Below, piece after piece: positions 36,910 to 46,353 of a stretch of 64,000 nt of DNA. The stretch comes from Chersky-840 sp035604715. GTDB taxonomy: Bacteria > Actinomycetota > Acidimicrobiia > Acidimicrobiales > UBA8190. A program made the position numbers and the translations under genes. Numbering within the stretch: position 1 is the first letter of the stretch; every line of letters begins with the position of its first letter. The notes below the pieces were generated by a model. That model was given only the letters and a program-made list of their open reading frames with translations, ran no database searches and was not told the origin of the DNA. The stretch is from contig CAVSWP010000011.1 of the NCBI GenBank assembly GCA_963731665.1, forward strand, positions 1,116,001-1,180,000. Direction: 5' to 3'.

Positions 36910-37784
36910 CCCCCGCCGCTGCAGCGCTTAGCAACGGCGCAGAGACGATCAAGGCCAGTCCGTATCGCCACGAGCGGACGGTGTTGACGACAGGGGCCAA
37001 CTCAGGGATCGGCCTGGCAACCGTGATGCACGTAGCCGGGCTCGGATTCCGATCGGTAGGCTCGGTCCGCTCAGAGGCGAAGGCAACAGAAGTCATCAAA
37101 GCCGCGGCCAGCTCTGGATGCTCGGTTGAGACTGTGCTGCTGGACGTTACCGATGCCGAGCGTTGCGCAGCCGTCATCGAGGGCCTGCATCCTTGGGCGA
37201 TCGTCAACAACGCCGGCTACTCGGGGGTCGGTGCCATTGAGGACATCACCGACGACGAGGCGCGTAAGCAACTTGAGACCATGGTAGTCGCACCCATGCG
37301 GCTGACCCGATTGGCCTTGCCATACATGCGCGCAGCAGGCGAGGGCCGAGTTGTGAATGTCTCGTCCATCTACGGGCTAACCACGACACCGTTCAGCGGG
37401 TGGTACCAGGCGTGCAAACACGCTCTTGAGGCCGCGTCTGACGCCTTGCGCATCGAGGTCACTCGCGATGGCATCAAGGTGGTGCTGGTCGAACCAGGCG
37501 GCGTCAAGACTGGAATCTGGGATGAACTCAACGAAAACGTCGCTCGTCATGCTGGGTCGGACTACGAGGTCGGCTACCAAAGGACTCGCAGTTTGCTCAA
37601 GCTTTTCGTGGGCCTCATGGGTGAGCCCGAGGGCGTCGCTAAGTGCATCGGCAACGCCCTCACCTCGCGTTCACCGCGGGCCCGCTACCTTGTCGGACCC
37701 GATGCTCGTGCCGTTGCCGCCGCCCAGCCCTTCATCCCGACCAGGCTGAAGGATCGCATCACGCGTCTCGTCGTTGGTCTCTGA
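36906..37784 (+). CDS. short-chain dehydrogenase/reductase
   Basis: 292 residues from GTG at 36906. TTGANSGIGLATV, IVNNAGYSGVG, VSSIYG and WYQACKHALE (YxxxK) are the SDR signatures. The block EVTRDGIKVVLVEPGGVKTG is typical of retinol/sterol-type SDRs. Coupled by 4 bp to KAS III, it could reduce the 3-oxo product of that condensation (inference from context). Confidence 0.92.
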   Translation: MTPAAAALSNGAETIKASPYRHERTVLTTGANSGIGLATVMHVAGLGFRSVGSVRSEAKATEVIKAAASSGCSVETVLLDVTDAERCAAVIEGLHPWAIVNNAGYSGVGAIEDITDDEARKQLETMVVAPMRLTRLALPYMRAAGEGRVVNVSSIYGLTTTPFSGWYQACKHALEAASDALRIEVTRDGIKVVLVEPGGVKTGIWDELNENVARHAGSDYEVGYQRTRSLLKLFVGLMGEPEGVAKCIGNALTSRSPRARYLVGPDARAVAAAQPFIPTRLKDRITRLVVGL

Positions 37785-37991
37785 GCTCGGAGCATCGACA
37801 GGGCTTGGGCCCTCGATATTTCGGTTCCATGAGAGGTCGTTCGGTCGGCTCAGGGCATCCTGTAACTGCCCGTTCCCTTTCTCTTCGCAGGCTTGTGTTC
37901 CAGCGTGGACAACCGGGATCGTTCAAGGCAGGCGCTACAGAGCGCGTTGGTGGATCGCGGCGGGCTGTTCGCTTGATCCAGGAGCCGTTGG

Positions 37992-39251
37992 ATGGCGGCA
38001 GCGACCTGCGCAGGGCAAGCTCATGGGGTGACCAACGGACAGATTGCGCTTGGGGGCGTCAACGGCGTCGCACATCCGATGTTTGCACCCGTGGTGTCGT
38101 ATTTCGGCGAGCTGTTCAACCCGGGCAGTAGAGGTGGTGGCGCCCTGGCAGTGCGCTGGCACGGCCAGCCCGTGGTGGACGTGTGGGCTGGCTTTGCCGA
38201 CCGCCGCCGGTCCCAGCCCTGGGAGAGAGACACGGTCACCATCTGCTTCTCGACCACCAAAGGCGTGGCCTCCACCGTCATCCATCGCCTGGCCGATCGT
38301 GGTCTTGTGGAGTACGAGGCTCCCGTGGCGAGCTACTGGCCGGAGTTCGGCGTTGCCGGCAAGCAAGCCATCACCGTGCGAGAGCTCCTCAGCCACCAGG
38401 CCGGCCTGCACTCAATGACCGATCTCGTCGGTCGCCCGGAGGACCTGCTCGATCACATCGCCCTCGAGAATCGACTGGCCGCCCGGCCGCCCGACCCGTG
38501 GCCGGGGCACCCCGCGTACCACGCGATCACCTACGGGTGGCTCCTGGCCGGGTTGGCCAGAAGGGTGACCGGGCTTGGCATGGCCGACTTGGTGCGTGAG
38601 GAGCTCGCCAGGCCTCTCCACACCGACGGCTTGGGCATCGGAATGCCGACCGACGGTCTCCGGCGCTTCGCATCGCCCATCGGTAGGACTCCGCCTGTGC
38701 GCCCCACCCCGCGTCTCTTTGCCAACATGAGCGCCAGATCCATGCCCACGCTCCGTAAGGTCGAGCTGACGCGCCGTTTTCTGGAGGCGCTCTACGTTCC
38801 GTACTTCGACCAAGTCCTAACCGGCCCGTCGCCGTTGGTGCTGAACACCGAGATGCCGTCGGTGAATGGCCTGTTCTCGGCTCAGGCCCTGGCCAAGCTC
38901 TACGCGGCCATTGCCAACGACGGCGAGGTCGAAGGAGTACGGCTCTTGTCGCCGGAGACGGTAGGTATGTTGAGCAAGATCCAAACCAGAGCTCACGACG
39001 CCGTCATCGGCATGCGGATGAATTGGCGCATGGGATACCACCGAGCCGGGGCACGAGGGTACCGGGGTGACTCCGCCTTCGGCCACTACGGCTTTGGAGG
39101 CTCGGGAGGTTGGGCGGATCCAATCAGCGGATTGTCCTTTGGCTTTGTCACCAACGAGCTGAAGCTGATTCAGGCTCCGGTGGGGGGCGATCATCGAATC
39201 TTCCGTTTGGCGGGACTGGTGCTCCGATCAGTTAGAGCAATGCGGGGCTGA
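37992..39251 (+). CDS. serine hydrolase, class C beta-lactamase / esterase family
   Basis: 419 residues. SxxK is S87-T-T-K90 (FSTTKG), the Tyr motif is TYGWLLAG, and HYGFGGSGG replaces the KTG-type third motif, as in EstB/LpqK-like esterases. FELF-type N-terminal VVSYFGELFNPG and VVDVWAGFAD are also typical. No signal peptide is visible, so cytosolic esterase action is more likely than beta-lactam hydrolysis. ATG at 37992 has AGGAG 7 bases upstream; GTG at 38029 is an alternative. Confidence 0.9.
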   Translation: MAAATCAGQAHGVTNGQIALGGVNGVAHPMFAPVVSYFGELFNPGSRGGGALAVRWHGQPVVDVWAGFADRRRSQPWERDTVTICFSTTKGVASTVIHRLADRGLVEYEAPVASYWPEFGVAGKQAITVRELLSHQAGLHSMTDLVGRPEDLLDHIALENRLAARPPDPWPGHPAYHAITYGWLLAGLARRVTGLGMADLVREELARPLHTDGLGIGMPTDGLRRFASPIGRTPPVRPTPRLFANMSARSMPTLRKVELTRRFLEALYVPYFDQVLTGPSPLVLNTEMPSVNGLFSAQALAKLYAAIANDGEVEGVRLLSPETVGMLSKIQTRAHDAVIGMRMNWRMGYHRAGARGYRGDSAFGHYGFGGSGGWADPISGLSFGFVTNELKLIQAPVGGDHRIFRLAGLVLRSVRAMRG

Positions 39252-39470
39252 CGCGGCGAGCACGACGCTGTTGATCGTGCCGGTCACCGCACGCTGCCGA
39301 TTAGGGAGGGGCGGCGCGAGGGCGCCAGTGTCGGAAGGCGTCCGAGCCCGATCCTTCCCACACGTTTTACGAGACCCCTCCGTCCGTCCGTAGGTTGGGA
39401 GATTGAGGTGGTGGTGGGTGGTGGTTGGTTGGTCGGTCGGTCGGTCGAGGGAGGGTCCGTCCGTCCGTCC

Positions 39471-39627
39471 GTGGGCTATCGACATAACCCCCTCGGCCTG
39501 GGGATAAGCGAGTCGGTTGGCGGTCGTTTCCCACGCTATTGCTCCCGATTTCCCATATTGTTGCGGCGGCAAAGAAGCCTGGGAAAGCCCAGGCCAGAGG
39601 CGGCAGATGACATTCTCGGGCCTTCTT
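39471..39627. repeat. dispersed ~155-bp repeat, copy 3 of 5
   Basis: It begins GTGGGCTATCGACATAACCC, directly after a run of TCGG and CCGT tetranucleotides (39420-39470). The core (CGTTTCCCACGCTATTGCTC, GATTTCCCATATTG) lies at 39526-39575. The right end is weak (CAGATGACATTCTCGGGCC). The remaining gap, 39252-39470 and 39628-40167, has no supported gene. Confidence 0.8.
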
Positions 39628-40167
39628 GGTCACGTCAGCATGACACCGGGACTTGCAGGGGCGCTTCGAGCGGACACGCTCCAGGCCGCAGCCGTGATAT
39701 GGGTTTCGGTCGCTGACAGCACGTCTGATCGCGGCGCACGGCGATGCAGAGCGCAACTCTGGCGTGCTGAGGTCCGGAAGTTTGCCTAAAGGGTCGCGGT
39801 CGAAAACGGCACCGCTTCCTCATGGACAAGCTGTCCCAAGATTGCTCCTCGCAGCTAGTGCCATGTTGGAAACTGACCAAAAAGGCTCCCATAGCACGTA
39901 GCCGCACGCGACATTCCGACCTGCGCTTCCTGGTGCGACAAGCTTTTACCGAGGACGGAACAGCGACGCTGTAGGAGCTGCGCAGATCGCGCTGAACCCG
40001 TGCAAGGCGAGGCCGACCGTAGGCAGGTCCCAGCCGGGGCTGCTGATTGGGTACTTCCGCCTGACCTGCCGAAGTGTCAAGTACGCCGGGGGATTGACCA
40101 CGGCGATTGGCATTTAAGTGACTTTCGACCCTAGGTCCACGAGACGTTGGAAGTGGAAGGTTGAAGC

Positions 40168-42039
40168 ATGGGGCGTGCACACGAGGTGATTGACGAGTTT
40201 CGAGAACCGACCCGATCGAATAGTGACCGGCACCGACCGGCATGGAGCCGATGTACGGTGGCGCTGCTAGCGGTCATGGCTGTCGCCGGACTGCAGGGTG
40301 CGACGGTAACGGCAGCCCACGCAAGCACGTCACAACCGTATGCGTGGATGCAGTTGAATCCACACGCCAGCCCGTCGGCCCGATACGGCGCCTCCGTCGC
40401 CTTCGACCCTGCTACGCAGAATCTGGTCCTCTTCGGAGGAGAAGCCAATGGATCGGCGGTCGCAGACACGTGGACGTTCGGCAATGGCACCTGGACCCTG
40501 CTCTCTCCACCGACGAGCCCTCCGGCGCGAAGCGGGGCATCAATGACCTACGACGCGGCCATCGGTGACCTCGTGCTCTTCGGTGGCGCCGACACTTCAG
40601 GCAATGCCCTCAACGACACTTGGACCTGGAACGGAGAAACCTGGTCTCAACTGCTACCTTCGTCGAGTCCTCCGGCGCGGGTGAACGGATCGATGGCGTA
40701 CGACCAGGCGACCGGAGTCGTTGTCTTGTTCGGCGGCCTCGGCGACTTCGCCTCTGGCGGCTTCGCCGACGACACGTGGCTCTTCAACGGCACCACGTGG
40801 AGCGAGCTCTCCCCTCCGACGAGTCCCTCCGCAAGACAACTGGCATCCATGGCGTACGACCCGGCGACGCAGAGGATCATCCTCTTCGGTGGTGAAGATC
40901 CGCCATCCGGTTCCGAGTCCCCGAAGATCTTCGAATCGCTGTCTGATACATGGAGCTTCGATGGCAGCACCTGGACACAGCTGTCGCCCTCGACCAGTCC
41001 GCCCAGTCGGTGGGGCGCGTCCATGGCATACGACCCCGCCATCACTGAGCTCGTGCTGGTGGGCGGGCTCCTCGTTAACAGCGGCAGCAGCGCCGACACC
41101 TGGCTCTGGAACGGTCAGACTTGGACGCAGAACGCCGTTGCGACCAACATGGCCAGTCGCGATGGAGCGGCCATGGACTTCGACCGGTCGACGGGCGAAC
41201 TGGTGCTCTTCGGCGGAGAGAGCCTGAATGGCTCGACGCCCTACGCCGACACTTGGGCCTTCGCGCCGGCGGCTGGCTACTGGCTCGTCGGCTCCGACGG
41301 CGGTGTGTTCAGCTTCGGATCGGCGCCCTACGAGGGCTCTGTTCCGGGACTCGGCATCCACTTGAACGACATCGTCGGGATGGTGCCTGAACCCGACGGG
41401 ACCGGCTACTGGCTCGTCGGCTCCGACGGCGGTGTGTTCAGCTTCGGATCGGCGCCCTACGAGGGCTCTGTTCCGGGACTCGGCATCCACTTGAACGACA
41501 TCGTCGGGATGGTGCCTGAACCCGACGGGACCGGCTACTGGCTCGTCGGCTCCGACGGCGGTGTGTTCAGCTTCGGATCGGCGCCCTACGAGGGCTCTGT
41601 TCCGGGACTCGGCATCCACTTGAACGACATCGTCGGGATGGTGCCTGAACCCGACGGGACCGGCTACTGGCTCGTCGGCTCCGACGGCGGTGTGTTCAGC
41701 TTCGGATCGGCGCCCTACGAGGGCTCTGTTCCGGGACTCGGCATCCACTTGAACGACATCGTCGGGATGGTGCCTGAACCCGACGGGACCGGCTACTGGC
41801 TCGTCGGCTCCGACGGCGGTGTGTTCAGCTTCGGATCGGCGCCCTACGAGGGCTCTGTTCCGGGACTCGGCATCCACTTGAACGACATCGTCGGGATGGT
41901 GCCTGAACCCGACGGGACCGGCTACTGGCTCGTCGGCTCCGACGGCGGTGTGTTCAGCTTCGGATCGGCGCCCTACGAGGGCTCTGTTCCGGGACTCGGC
42001 ATCCGCTTGAACGACATCGTCGGGATCGGCGACAGCTGA
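40168..42039 (+). CDS. secreted Kelch beta-propeller protein with C-terminal 43-residue repeats
   Basis: 623 residues. After a 28-residue polar leader comes a signal helix (VALLAVMAVAGLQG, cleavage near AHA-S, residue 52). Residues ~55-365 hold six Kelch-type blades (LVLFGG, DTWTFGNGTWTLLSPP, PPARSGASMTYD pattern). From codon 371 (41278) a 129-bp unit is repeated six times, the last truncated; its protein starts YWLVGSDGGVFSFGSAPY and ends MVPEPDGTG. Units are identical at DNA level except near the end (His to Arg, 42001-42010). Related WLVGSDGG repeats are frequent in surface proteins of Acidimicrobiia-like bacteria. An extracellular binding role is likely. Confidence 0.92.
   Translation: MGRAHEVIDEFREPTRSNSDRHRPAWSRCTVALLAVMAVAGLQGATVTAAHASTSQPYAWMQLNPHASPSARYGASVAFDPATQNLVLFGGEANGSAVADTWTFGNGTWTLLSPPTSPPARSGASMTYDAAIGDLVLFGGADTSGNALNDTWTWNGETWSQLLPSSSPPARVNGSMAYDQATGVVVLFGGLGDFASGGFADDTWLFNGTTWSELSPPTSPSARQLASMAYDPATQRIILFGGEDPPSGSESPKIFESLSDTWSFDGSTWTQLSPSTSPPSRWGASMAYDPAITELVLVGGLLVNSGSSADTWLWNGQTWTQNAVATNMASRDGAAMDFDRSTGELVLFGGESLNGSTPYADTWAFAPAAGYWLVGSDGGVFSFGSAPYEGSVPGLGIHLNDIVGMVPEPDGTGYWLVGSDGGVFSFGSAPYEGSVPGLGIHLNDIVGMVPEPDGTGYWLVGSDGGVFSFGSAPYEGSVPGLGIHLNDIVGMVPEPDGTGYWLVGSDGGVFSFGSAPYEGSVPGLGIHLNDIVGMVPEPDGTGYWLVGSDGGVFSFGSAPYEGSVPGLGIHLNDIVGMVPEPDGTGYWLVGSDGGVFSFGSAPYEGSVPGLGIRLNDIVGIGDS
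41278..42036. repeat. 129-bp tandem repeat, 5.9 copies
   Basis: Unit starts lie at 41278, 41407, 41536, 41665, 41794 and 41923. The copies are base-for-base the same apart from the final one. In-frame units of 43 codons keep the reading frame, so copy number can change without breaking the gene. Confidence 0.95.
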
Positions 42040-42165
42040 GGTCGCGCTCGTATTCGCTCTTGCGAAGCTCATCCCGGGCGGAGGAACCGACGGGATGCTC
42101 CCGGTAAACCGGCTCTGACGTGTCTACGCGCCCGAAGAGGCGATCATGACCATCGTCGACCAGAA

Positions 42166-42539
42166 CGTGTGGGTGCCGAGAATCCCATCCGCATCACGCG
42201 ACCAGGCGATACTCATGAATGAGACCACCAAGCCTGTCGGCTCGCACGACCCTCTCGACAGGAGCTGTCGATCTCACTTCGGTCGGCGCCTGTGGGCAGG
42301 GAGCTGTCTGACCTCGCGAGCGATGCGGGCGGTGGGTGTTGTAGTGATCCACAAACTCGCCGAGCACGTTTGGCAAGCAATTGATGGCATTGGATTCCCC
42401 GCAGTCGTGGGAGTTCGAGCACTCGGATGAAGGCGGGTGTAGAGGAAGGAGAAGGTCATCGTCCACCGTCATTGCCCAGGCGTCGGTGTCGCAACTCTCC
42501 TGCTCAGGGCGGGTGGATGACATTCTCGGAACCCACACG
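42166..42539. mobile_element. internally deleted IS copy with terminal inverted repeats
   Basis: Left end CGTGTGGGTGCCGAGAATCC (42166-42190) and right end GGATGACATTCTCGGAACCC (42515-42539) match at 22 of 25 positions as inverted repeats. The first 49 bp are identical to the last 49 bp of the window. Inside, only the C-terminal codons of a transposase remain. Total length 374 bp, so it is non-autonomous. Confidence 0.8.
42194..42390 (-). pseudogene. C-terminal fragment of DDE (rve) transposase
   Basis: VLGEFVDHYNTHRPHRSRG is the integrase-core C-terminal block (HYNxxRPHxxL) of IS3/IS481-type transposases. It is followed by RADRLGGLIHEYRLVA and the stop at 42194. The catalytic DDE part and N-terminus are missing. 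The tail is the same as at 51016 (RRDRLGGLIDEYERAA) and 46443 (SDRLGDLIHESEVAA). Confidence 0.8.
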
Positions 42540-42698
42540 GTCAAGCCAACCGACGGACTGCGCCGACACCTTGACGGAGGTGTTCTTCGCCACTTTGACC
42601 AGCCGCAGAGCCCGCTGGTCCGGTTTTGTCGACGCAAAAGCGCTGGTTTTGTCGACACCCCTACGTACGCCGTCCGTCCGTGGGCGAGGGGGTGTCCG

Positions 42699-42850
42699 TG
42701 GGCTATCGACATAACCGCTCCACCCTGGGGGTACGAAGCACCCTTCCAGGCCCAGTTCCCACGCTATCGACGGCGATTTCCCACGTATTTGTCGCCGCAA
42801 CTGGATTCGGAAGTCCCAGGTGAATGGCGTGAATGAGTTTTCGGCACCCA
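42699..42850. repeat. dispersed ~155-bp repeat, copy 4 of 5
   Basis: GTGGGCTATCGACATAACCG opens it, the core AGTTCCCACGCTATCG / GATTTCCCACGTATTTGTCG is at about 42755-42800, and it ends GAATGAGTTTTCGGCACCCA near 42826-42850. Upstream, two GTTTTGTCGAC boxes (42622-42655) and a GGGCGAGGGGGTGTCCG stretch are shared with copy 5, so these two copies extend about 90 bp further left. Confidence 0.8.
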
Positions 42851-42962
42851 CACCTGGCCGGTGACGCCGGCTGACACCGGGAGGGTTGTGACACAGAAAG
42901 TGCAGCCAGTCGTGCCGTCGACGCACCCTGGGGGCGGGGGGAGCCGGGGGTATCGTCGGCCT

Positions 42963-44324
42963 ATGGACAACGACCGCCCCCCCGGCGGCTCGAATGACGG
43001 GCTCGAATTCGTCCCCGACCCCGCCGCCAAGGAGCGCGCGCTCGAGCAGTTCGCCACCTGCTTGAACCCCCAGAAAGTCCGGGTCCTGCGGGCGGCCGGC
43101 CTCGACATGATCGAGGCCCAGCGGTCGGGCCCGTGGGTCTGGGACCTCGACGGTCGCCGGTTCCTCGACTGCTTCACGTCAGCCGGGTCGTTCAACGTCG
43201 GTCGCCGCAACGCACGGGTGGTGGCCGCCGCGCGCGCCGCGCTCGATCGGCTCGACCACGGCAACTTCCTGCTCTGCTCTAGAGAGAAAGCCGAGCTGGC
43301 GGCAAAGCTGGCCGAGATCACTCCGGGAGACCTCTCGTGCACGATGTTCGGCACCGGCGGGGGTGAGGCGATCGACTTCGCCATCAAGCTGGCCCGGGGG
43401 GCCACGGGACGCCCCCGGATCGTCTCGGCCGTCAACGGCTACCACGGCCATACCGGGTTCGCGCTCTCCGCCAACGGCCGGGCCGCATTCCGCCAACCCT
43501 TCGAGCCGCTCATGCCCGAGTTCGTCCAGGTGCCCTTCGGGGACCCCGACGCCCTGGCGGCCGTGCTCGACGAGCACACCGCTGCCGTGCTGCTCGAACC
43601 GGTGCAGGGCGAGGGGGGGATCGTGGTGTCGCCGCCCGGGTACCTGGCCGCGGCGCGCACCGCCTGTGACCGGGCCGGGGCACTGCTGATCCTGGACGAG
43701 ATCCAGACCGGGCTCGGCCGGACGGGGCGTTGGTGGGCGAGCGAGCACTTCGGCGTGGTGCCCGACATCATGGCCACCGCCAAGTCCCTCGGCGGGTCCC
43801 TGGTGCCGATCTCTGCCACCGTCTTCACCGAGGACCTCCGGGAGTTCCTGATCCCCAACCCCTTCATCCACCTATCGACGTTCGGCGGTTCGGACCTCGC
43901 CTGCGCGGTTGCGCTCGAGGTGATCGCCGTCATGGAGGAAACCGACCTGGTCGCCCACGCGGCCGCCATGGGTGAGCAGCTCTTCGCCGGGCTCGGGACC
44001 CTCGCCGCCGCGCATCCCGACGTCATCGCCGACGTGCGGGGGCTCGGGCTGATGAACGGTGTCGAGTACGCCGAGGACTCGATGGGGCCGCGCATGTCGT
44101 ACCACCTGGCGCGCCACGGCGTCTTGGCCGTCTACAGCGGGAACCAGCCGGCCGTCATGCGCCTGATGCCGTCGCTCGTGATCGAGCCGGCCGAGGTGGA
44201 CTTCCTGCTCGAGGCGCTCGAACGTGCCATCAGCGACCTGGTGGCGGGTGCGGGTCCCGAGGAGCCCACCCCGGCCCGGCCCCGTCGTCGGCCGGCGCGT
44301 CCGGCCCCGGCGCCAGCGGGCTGA
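42963..44324 (+). CDS. class III aminotransferase (PLP-dependent)
   Basis: 453 residues, fold type I. GTGGGEAIDFAIKLARG binds the PLP phosphate, YHGHTGFAL is a substrate-loop motif, ILDEIQTGLGRTGRWWASEH has the PLP-contacting Asp, and ATAKSLGGS has the Schiff-base Lys. The group includes ornithine, GABA, putrescine and taurine aminotransferases; the donor is not decidable. ATG at 42963 is the family start. It leads an operon with an SCP2-like protein (10 bp gap) and an APC transporter, pointing to uptake and transamination of an amine or amino acid. The Pro/Arg-rich tail is unusual. Confidence 0.92.
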   Translation: MDNDRPPGGSNDGLEFVPDPAAKERALEQFATCLNPQKVRVLRAAGLDMIEAQRSGPWVWDLDGRRFLDCFTSAGSFNVGRRNARVVAAARAALDRLDHGNFLLCSREKAELAAKLAEITPGDLSCTMFGTGGGEAIDFAIKLARGATGRPRIVSAVNGYHGHTGFALSANGRAAFRQPFEPLMPEFVQVPFGDPDALAAVLDEHTAAVLLEPVQGEGGIVVSPPGYLAAARTACDRAGALLILDEIQTGLGRTGRWWASEHFGVVPDIMATAKSLGGSLVPISATVFTEDLREFLIPNPFIHLSTFGGSDLACAVALEVIAVMEETDLVAHAAAMGEQLFAGLGTLAAAHPDVIADVRGLGLMNGVEYAEDSMGPRMSYHLARHGVLAVYSGNQPAVMRLMPSLVIEPAEVDFLLEALERAISDLVAGAGPEEPTPARPRRRPARPAPAPAG

Positions 44325-44334
44325 GGGGACGACC

Positions 44335-44694
44335 GTGGCGGAGTGGGGGGAGCTAGCCGAAGCCCTCGCCGACTACACGGTCAACTGCAACGGGAACGAG
44401 CGGCTGCGCAAGATGCAGCGGGACTGGTCGAGGACACTGCACTTCATCTGTGCGGACAACGGGACGACCTTCTCGATGATGGTCGAGCGCGGCGAGATCC
44501 TGTCCACCCCCGAGGGCCACGTCGGCACGCCGGACATCGTGGTGATCGCGGAGTCCGAGATCTTCTGCGACATGTTCTGGGGAGACCTGAACCCAGTACA
44601 GAAGTACCTGCGCGGTGAGATCACGGTCAAGGGCTCTCAAGAAGACGTCATGCGCCTGGACGCCATCAGCTTTGTGATCTGGCCCGACGCCTGA
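44335..44694 (+). CDS. SCP2-like sterol/lipid-binding domain protein
   Basis: 119 residues from GTG at 44335, with GAGGGGAC upstream. The pattern of a single SCP2 fold is seen: WSRTLHFICADNGTTFSMMV (first strands), TPDIVVIAESEIFCDMFWGDL, then NPVQKYLRGEITVKGSQEDV and MRLDAISFVIWP. It could carry a hydrophobic ligand or stabilise a partner. Its stop overlaps the start of the transporter gene (TGATG), so it is co-translated with it; this pairing with an amino acid permease is unusual. Confidence 0.75.
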   Translation: MAEWGELAEALADYTVNCNGNERLRKMQRDWSRTLHFICADNGTTFSMMVERGEILSTPEGHVGTPDIVVIAESEIFCDMFWGDLNPVQKYLRGEITVKGSQEDVMRLDAISFVIWPDA

Positions 44695-46163
44695 TGGCCG
44701 ACGCCGGCGCGGCGCACCCCGGGGGAATGGCCCTGCGGCGGTCGATCGGCACGGCCACCGCCACGGCCACCTCCGCCGGCCTGGCCTTCGCGGCGATCGA
44801 CTACCTCGGGGTGGTGTCGGTTCTCGCCTACGCCCCGGGTGCCACCGCCATCCCGGCCATCTTCATCGGCGGCGTGATCGTGCTGCTCGTCTCGGGGATC
44901 TTCTCCGAACTGAACGGCCTCTACCCGTCGGCCGCCGGCATCCGCCTCTACCTCGGCCGGACCGTGGGCGACCGCACGGCCCTGGGGGTCACATTCACCT
45001 ACATGACGACGGTGGTCCTGGTCATCGCGGCCGACGCCTTCCTCATCGGGGCGGCCGTCCGCCACGTCCTGCGGGAGCCCGCCGCGCTCGCCTACGTGTG
45101 GATCGCCGTGCTGCTGGGATTGGCGACCGCCGCCAACCTCCGCGGTGTGCGCCTGGCTGGCTGGGTGCAGACGGTCGTCACCTACACCGTGCTGACCGGC
45201 ACCGCCGGGCTGTCGGTTGTCGCCCTGTTTCACGTGGGCGGTGCGTTCCCGCACCCCTTCGACCTGTTCGGCAAGGGCACCTTCTCGGGGGTCCAGGCGG
45301 TGGCCTTCGCCCTCTTCCTGTACGCGGCGTTCGAGTGGGTCACCACCACGGCGGAGGAGGCCCGCACCCCGCCGGTCATCACTCGGGCCCTGTTCATCGC
45401 CCCCGTCCTCATCTGGCTGGCGGCCAGCCTGTTCGCCCTGGGCCTGGCCCACCTCGTGCCGCTCGACCACCTCCATGACAGCGCCTACCCGCAGCTGCTG
45501 CTGGGCCAGGCGGCATTCGGAACCGTGGGCGAACTGTGGATGTTGGCGCTGACCGTGCTCACCGCCCTCAACACGTTCAACGGTGGTTTTCTTGTCGCCT
45601 CGCGTTTCATCTATGCGGCGGCCCGGGAGGGGAACCTCCCGCGCCCGTTTGCCCGGCTGAATCTCCAAGCCGTGCCGTGGCTGGCCGTGACCTCGTTGGC
45701 GCTGGTCTCCGCGGCCGTCGCCGCCGTGGTCTTCGCCACCGGGCAGTGGCTCCTCCTGGTGGCCGTGGGCGCCACCATCGAAGCGGGGATCTACGCCATC
45801 GGCTCGCTCTGCGTGGTGGTGTTGCGGCGCCGCGAGACCCGGGCGCGTCCTTTCCGGCTTATCGCCGGGAAGCCCCTGGCCGTGTTCGGGATCGTGCTCT
45901 TCAGCGTGCTGTTCGTGGCGACCGGGTTCTCCGACCCCAAGGACGCGCGCCACCTCTCGGTCGCTCCGATCAGTGTGATCGTGGTCCTGGCGTCGTTGTC
46001 CACCGCATACGTGCTGGTCGTCGTGCCGAGGCTGCGCGCCGCGGCCGCCGCCCGGGCGGCGACCGCTCGCCCCCCCCGCCGCCCGCCCCGGCCCGCCGCC
46101 GAGGCGGAGGACCCGTCCCGGGTACCCCCGTCCCCTCGCCCGCCGTCGGACGTGCCCCGCTGA
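44694..46163 (+). CDS. APC-family amino acid/polyamine permease
   Basis: 489 residues with about 12 hydrophobic helices. The first helix pair (SAGLAFAAIDYLGVVSVLAY) and FNGGFLVASRFIYAAAREGNLPRP are typical of APC-superfamily transporters. A cytosolic Pro/Arg-rich C-terminal tail follows the last helix. It imports an amino acid or amine, probably the substrate of the aminotransferase two genes upstream. Start ATG overlaps the previous stop. Confidence 0.92.
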   Translation: MADAGAAHPGGMALRRSIGTATATATSAGLAFAAIDYLGVVSVLAYAPGATAIPAIFIGGVIVLLVSGIFSELNGLYPSAAGIRLYLGRTVGDRTALGVTFTYMTTVVLVIAADAFLIGAAVRHVLREPAALAYVWIAVLLGLATAANLRGVRLAGWVQTVVTYTVLTGTAGLSVVALFHVGGAFPHPFDLFGKGTFSGVQAVAFALFLYAAFEWVTTTAEEARTPPVITRALFIAPVLIWLAASLFALGLAHLVPLDHLHDSAYPQLLLGQAAFGTVGELWMLALTVLTALNTFNGGFLVASRFIYAAAREGNLPRPFARLNLQAVPWLAVTSLALVSAAVAAVVFATGQWLLLVAVGATIEAGIYAIGSLCVVVLRRRETRARPFRLIAGKPLAVFGIVLFSVLFVATGFSDPKDARHLSVAPISVIVVLASLSTAYVLVVVPRLRAAAAARAATARPPRRPPRPAAEAEDPSRVPPSPRPPSDVPR

Positions 46164-46353
46164 ATCCCCTTGTTTGGGACCTTCTGCCCTTGGAAGCTCG
46201 CCTCCGAGACACGGAGTCTGTTCCCCTGGGGGACGGATCGCGGAAATCAAGGGGGCGGTGGCGCAGCATCCGTCGACGGCGGCGCACTGGGTCAGCGCAC
46301 CGATTTCGATCGGGCACCCCGCTGGTACTTCACCGCTCTCTGTGTCAGCGGTG

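Noticed and set aside
41278..42036. Regular repeats that could suggest a CRISPR array
   Set aside because: The unit is 129 bp, head-to-tail without unique spacers, and in frame with a protein gene.
42043..42056. CGCGCTCGTATTCG match to the transposase tail DNA at 51024
   Set aside because: Only 14 bp, without a terminal repeat beside it; likely chance.
40654..42072. 472-codon minus-strand open frame
   Set aside because: It is antisense to the Kelch-repeat gene, has an Arg/Asp/Val composition typical of a shadow frame, and has no ribosome site.
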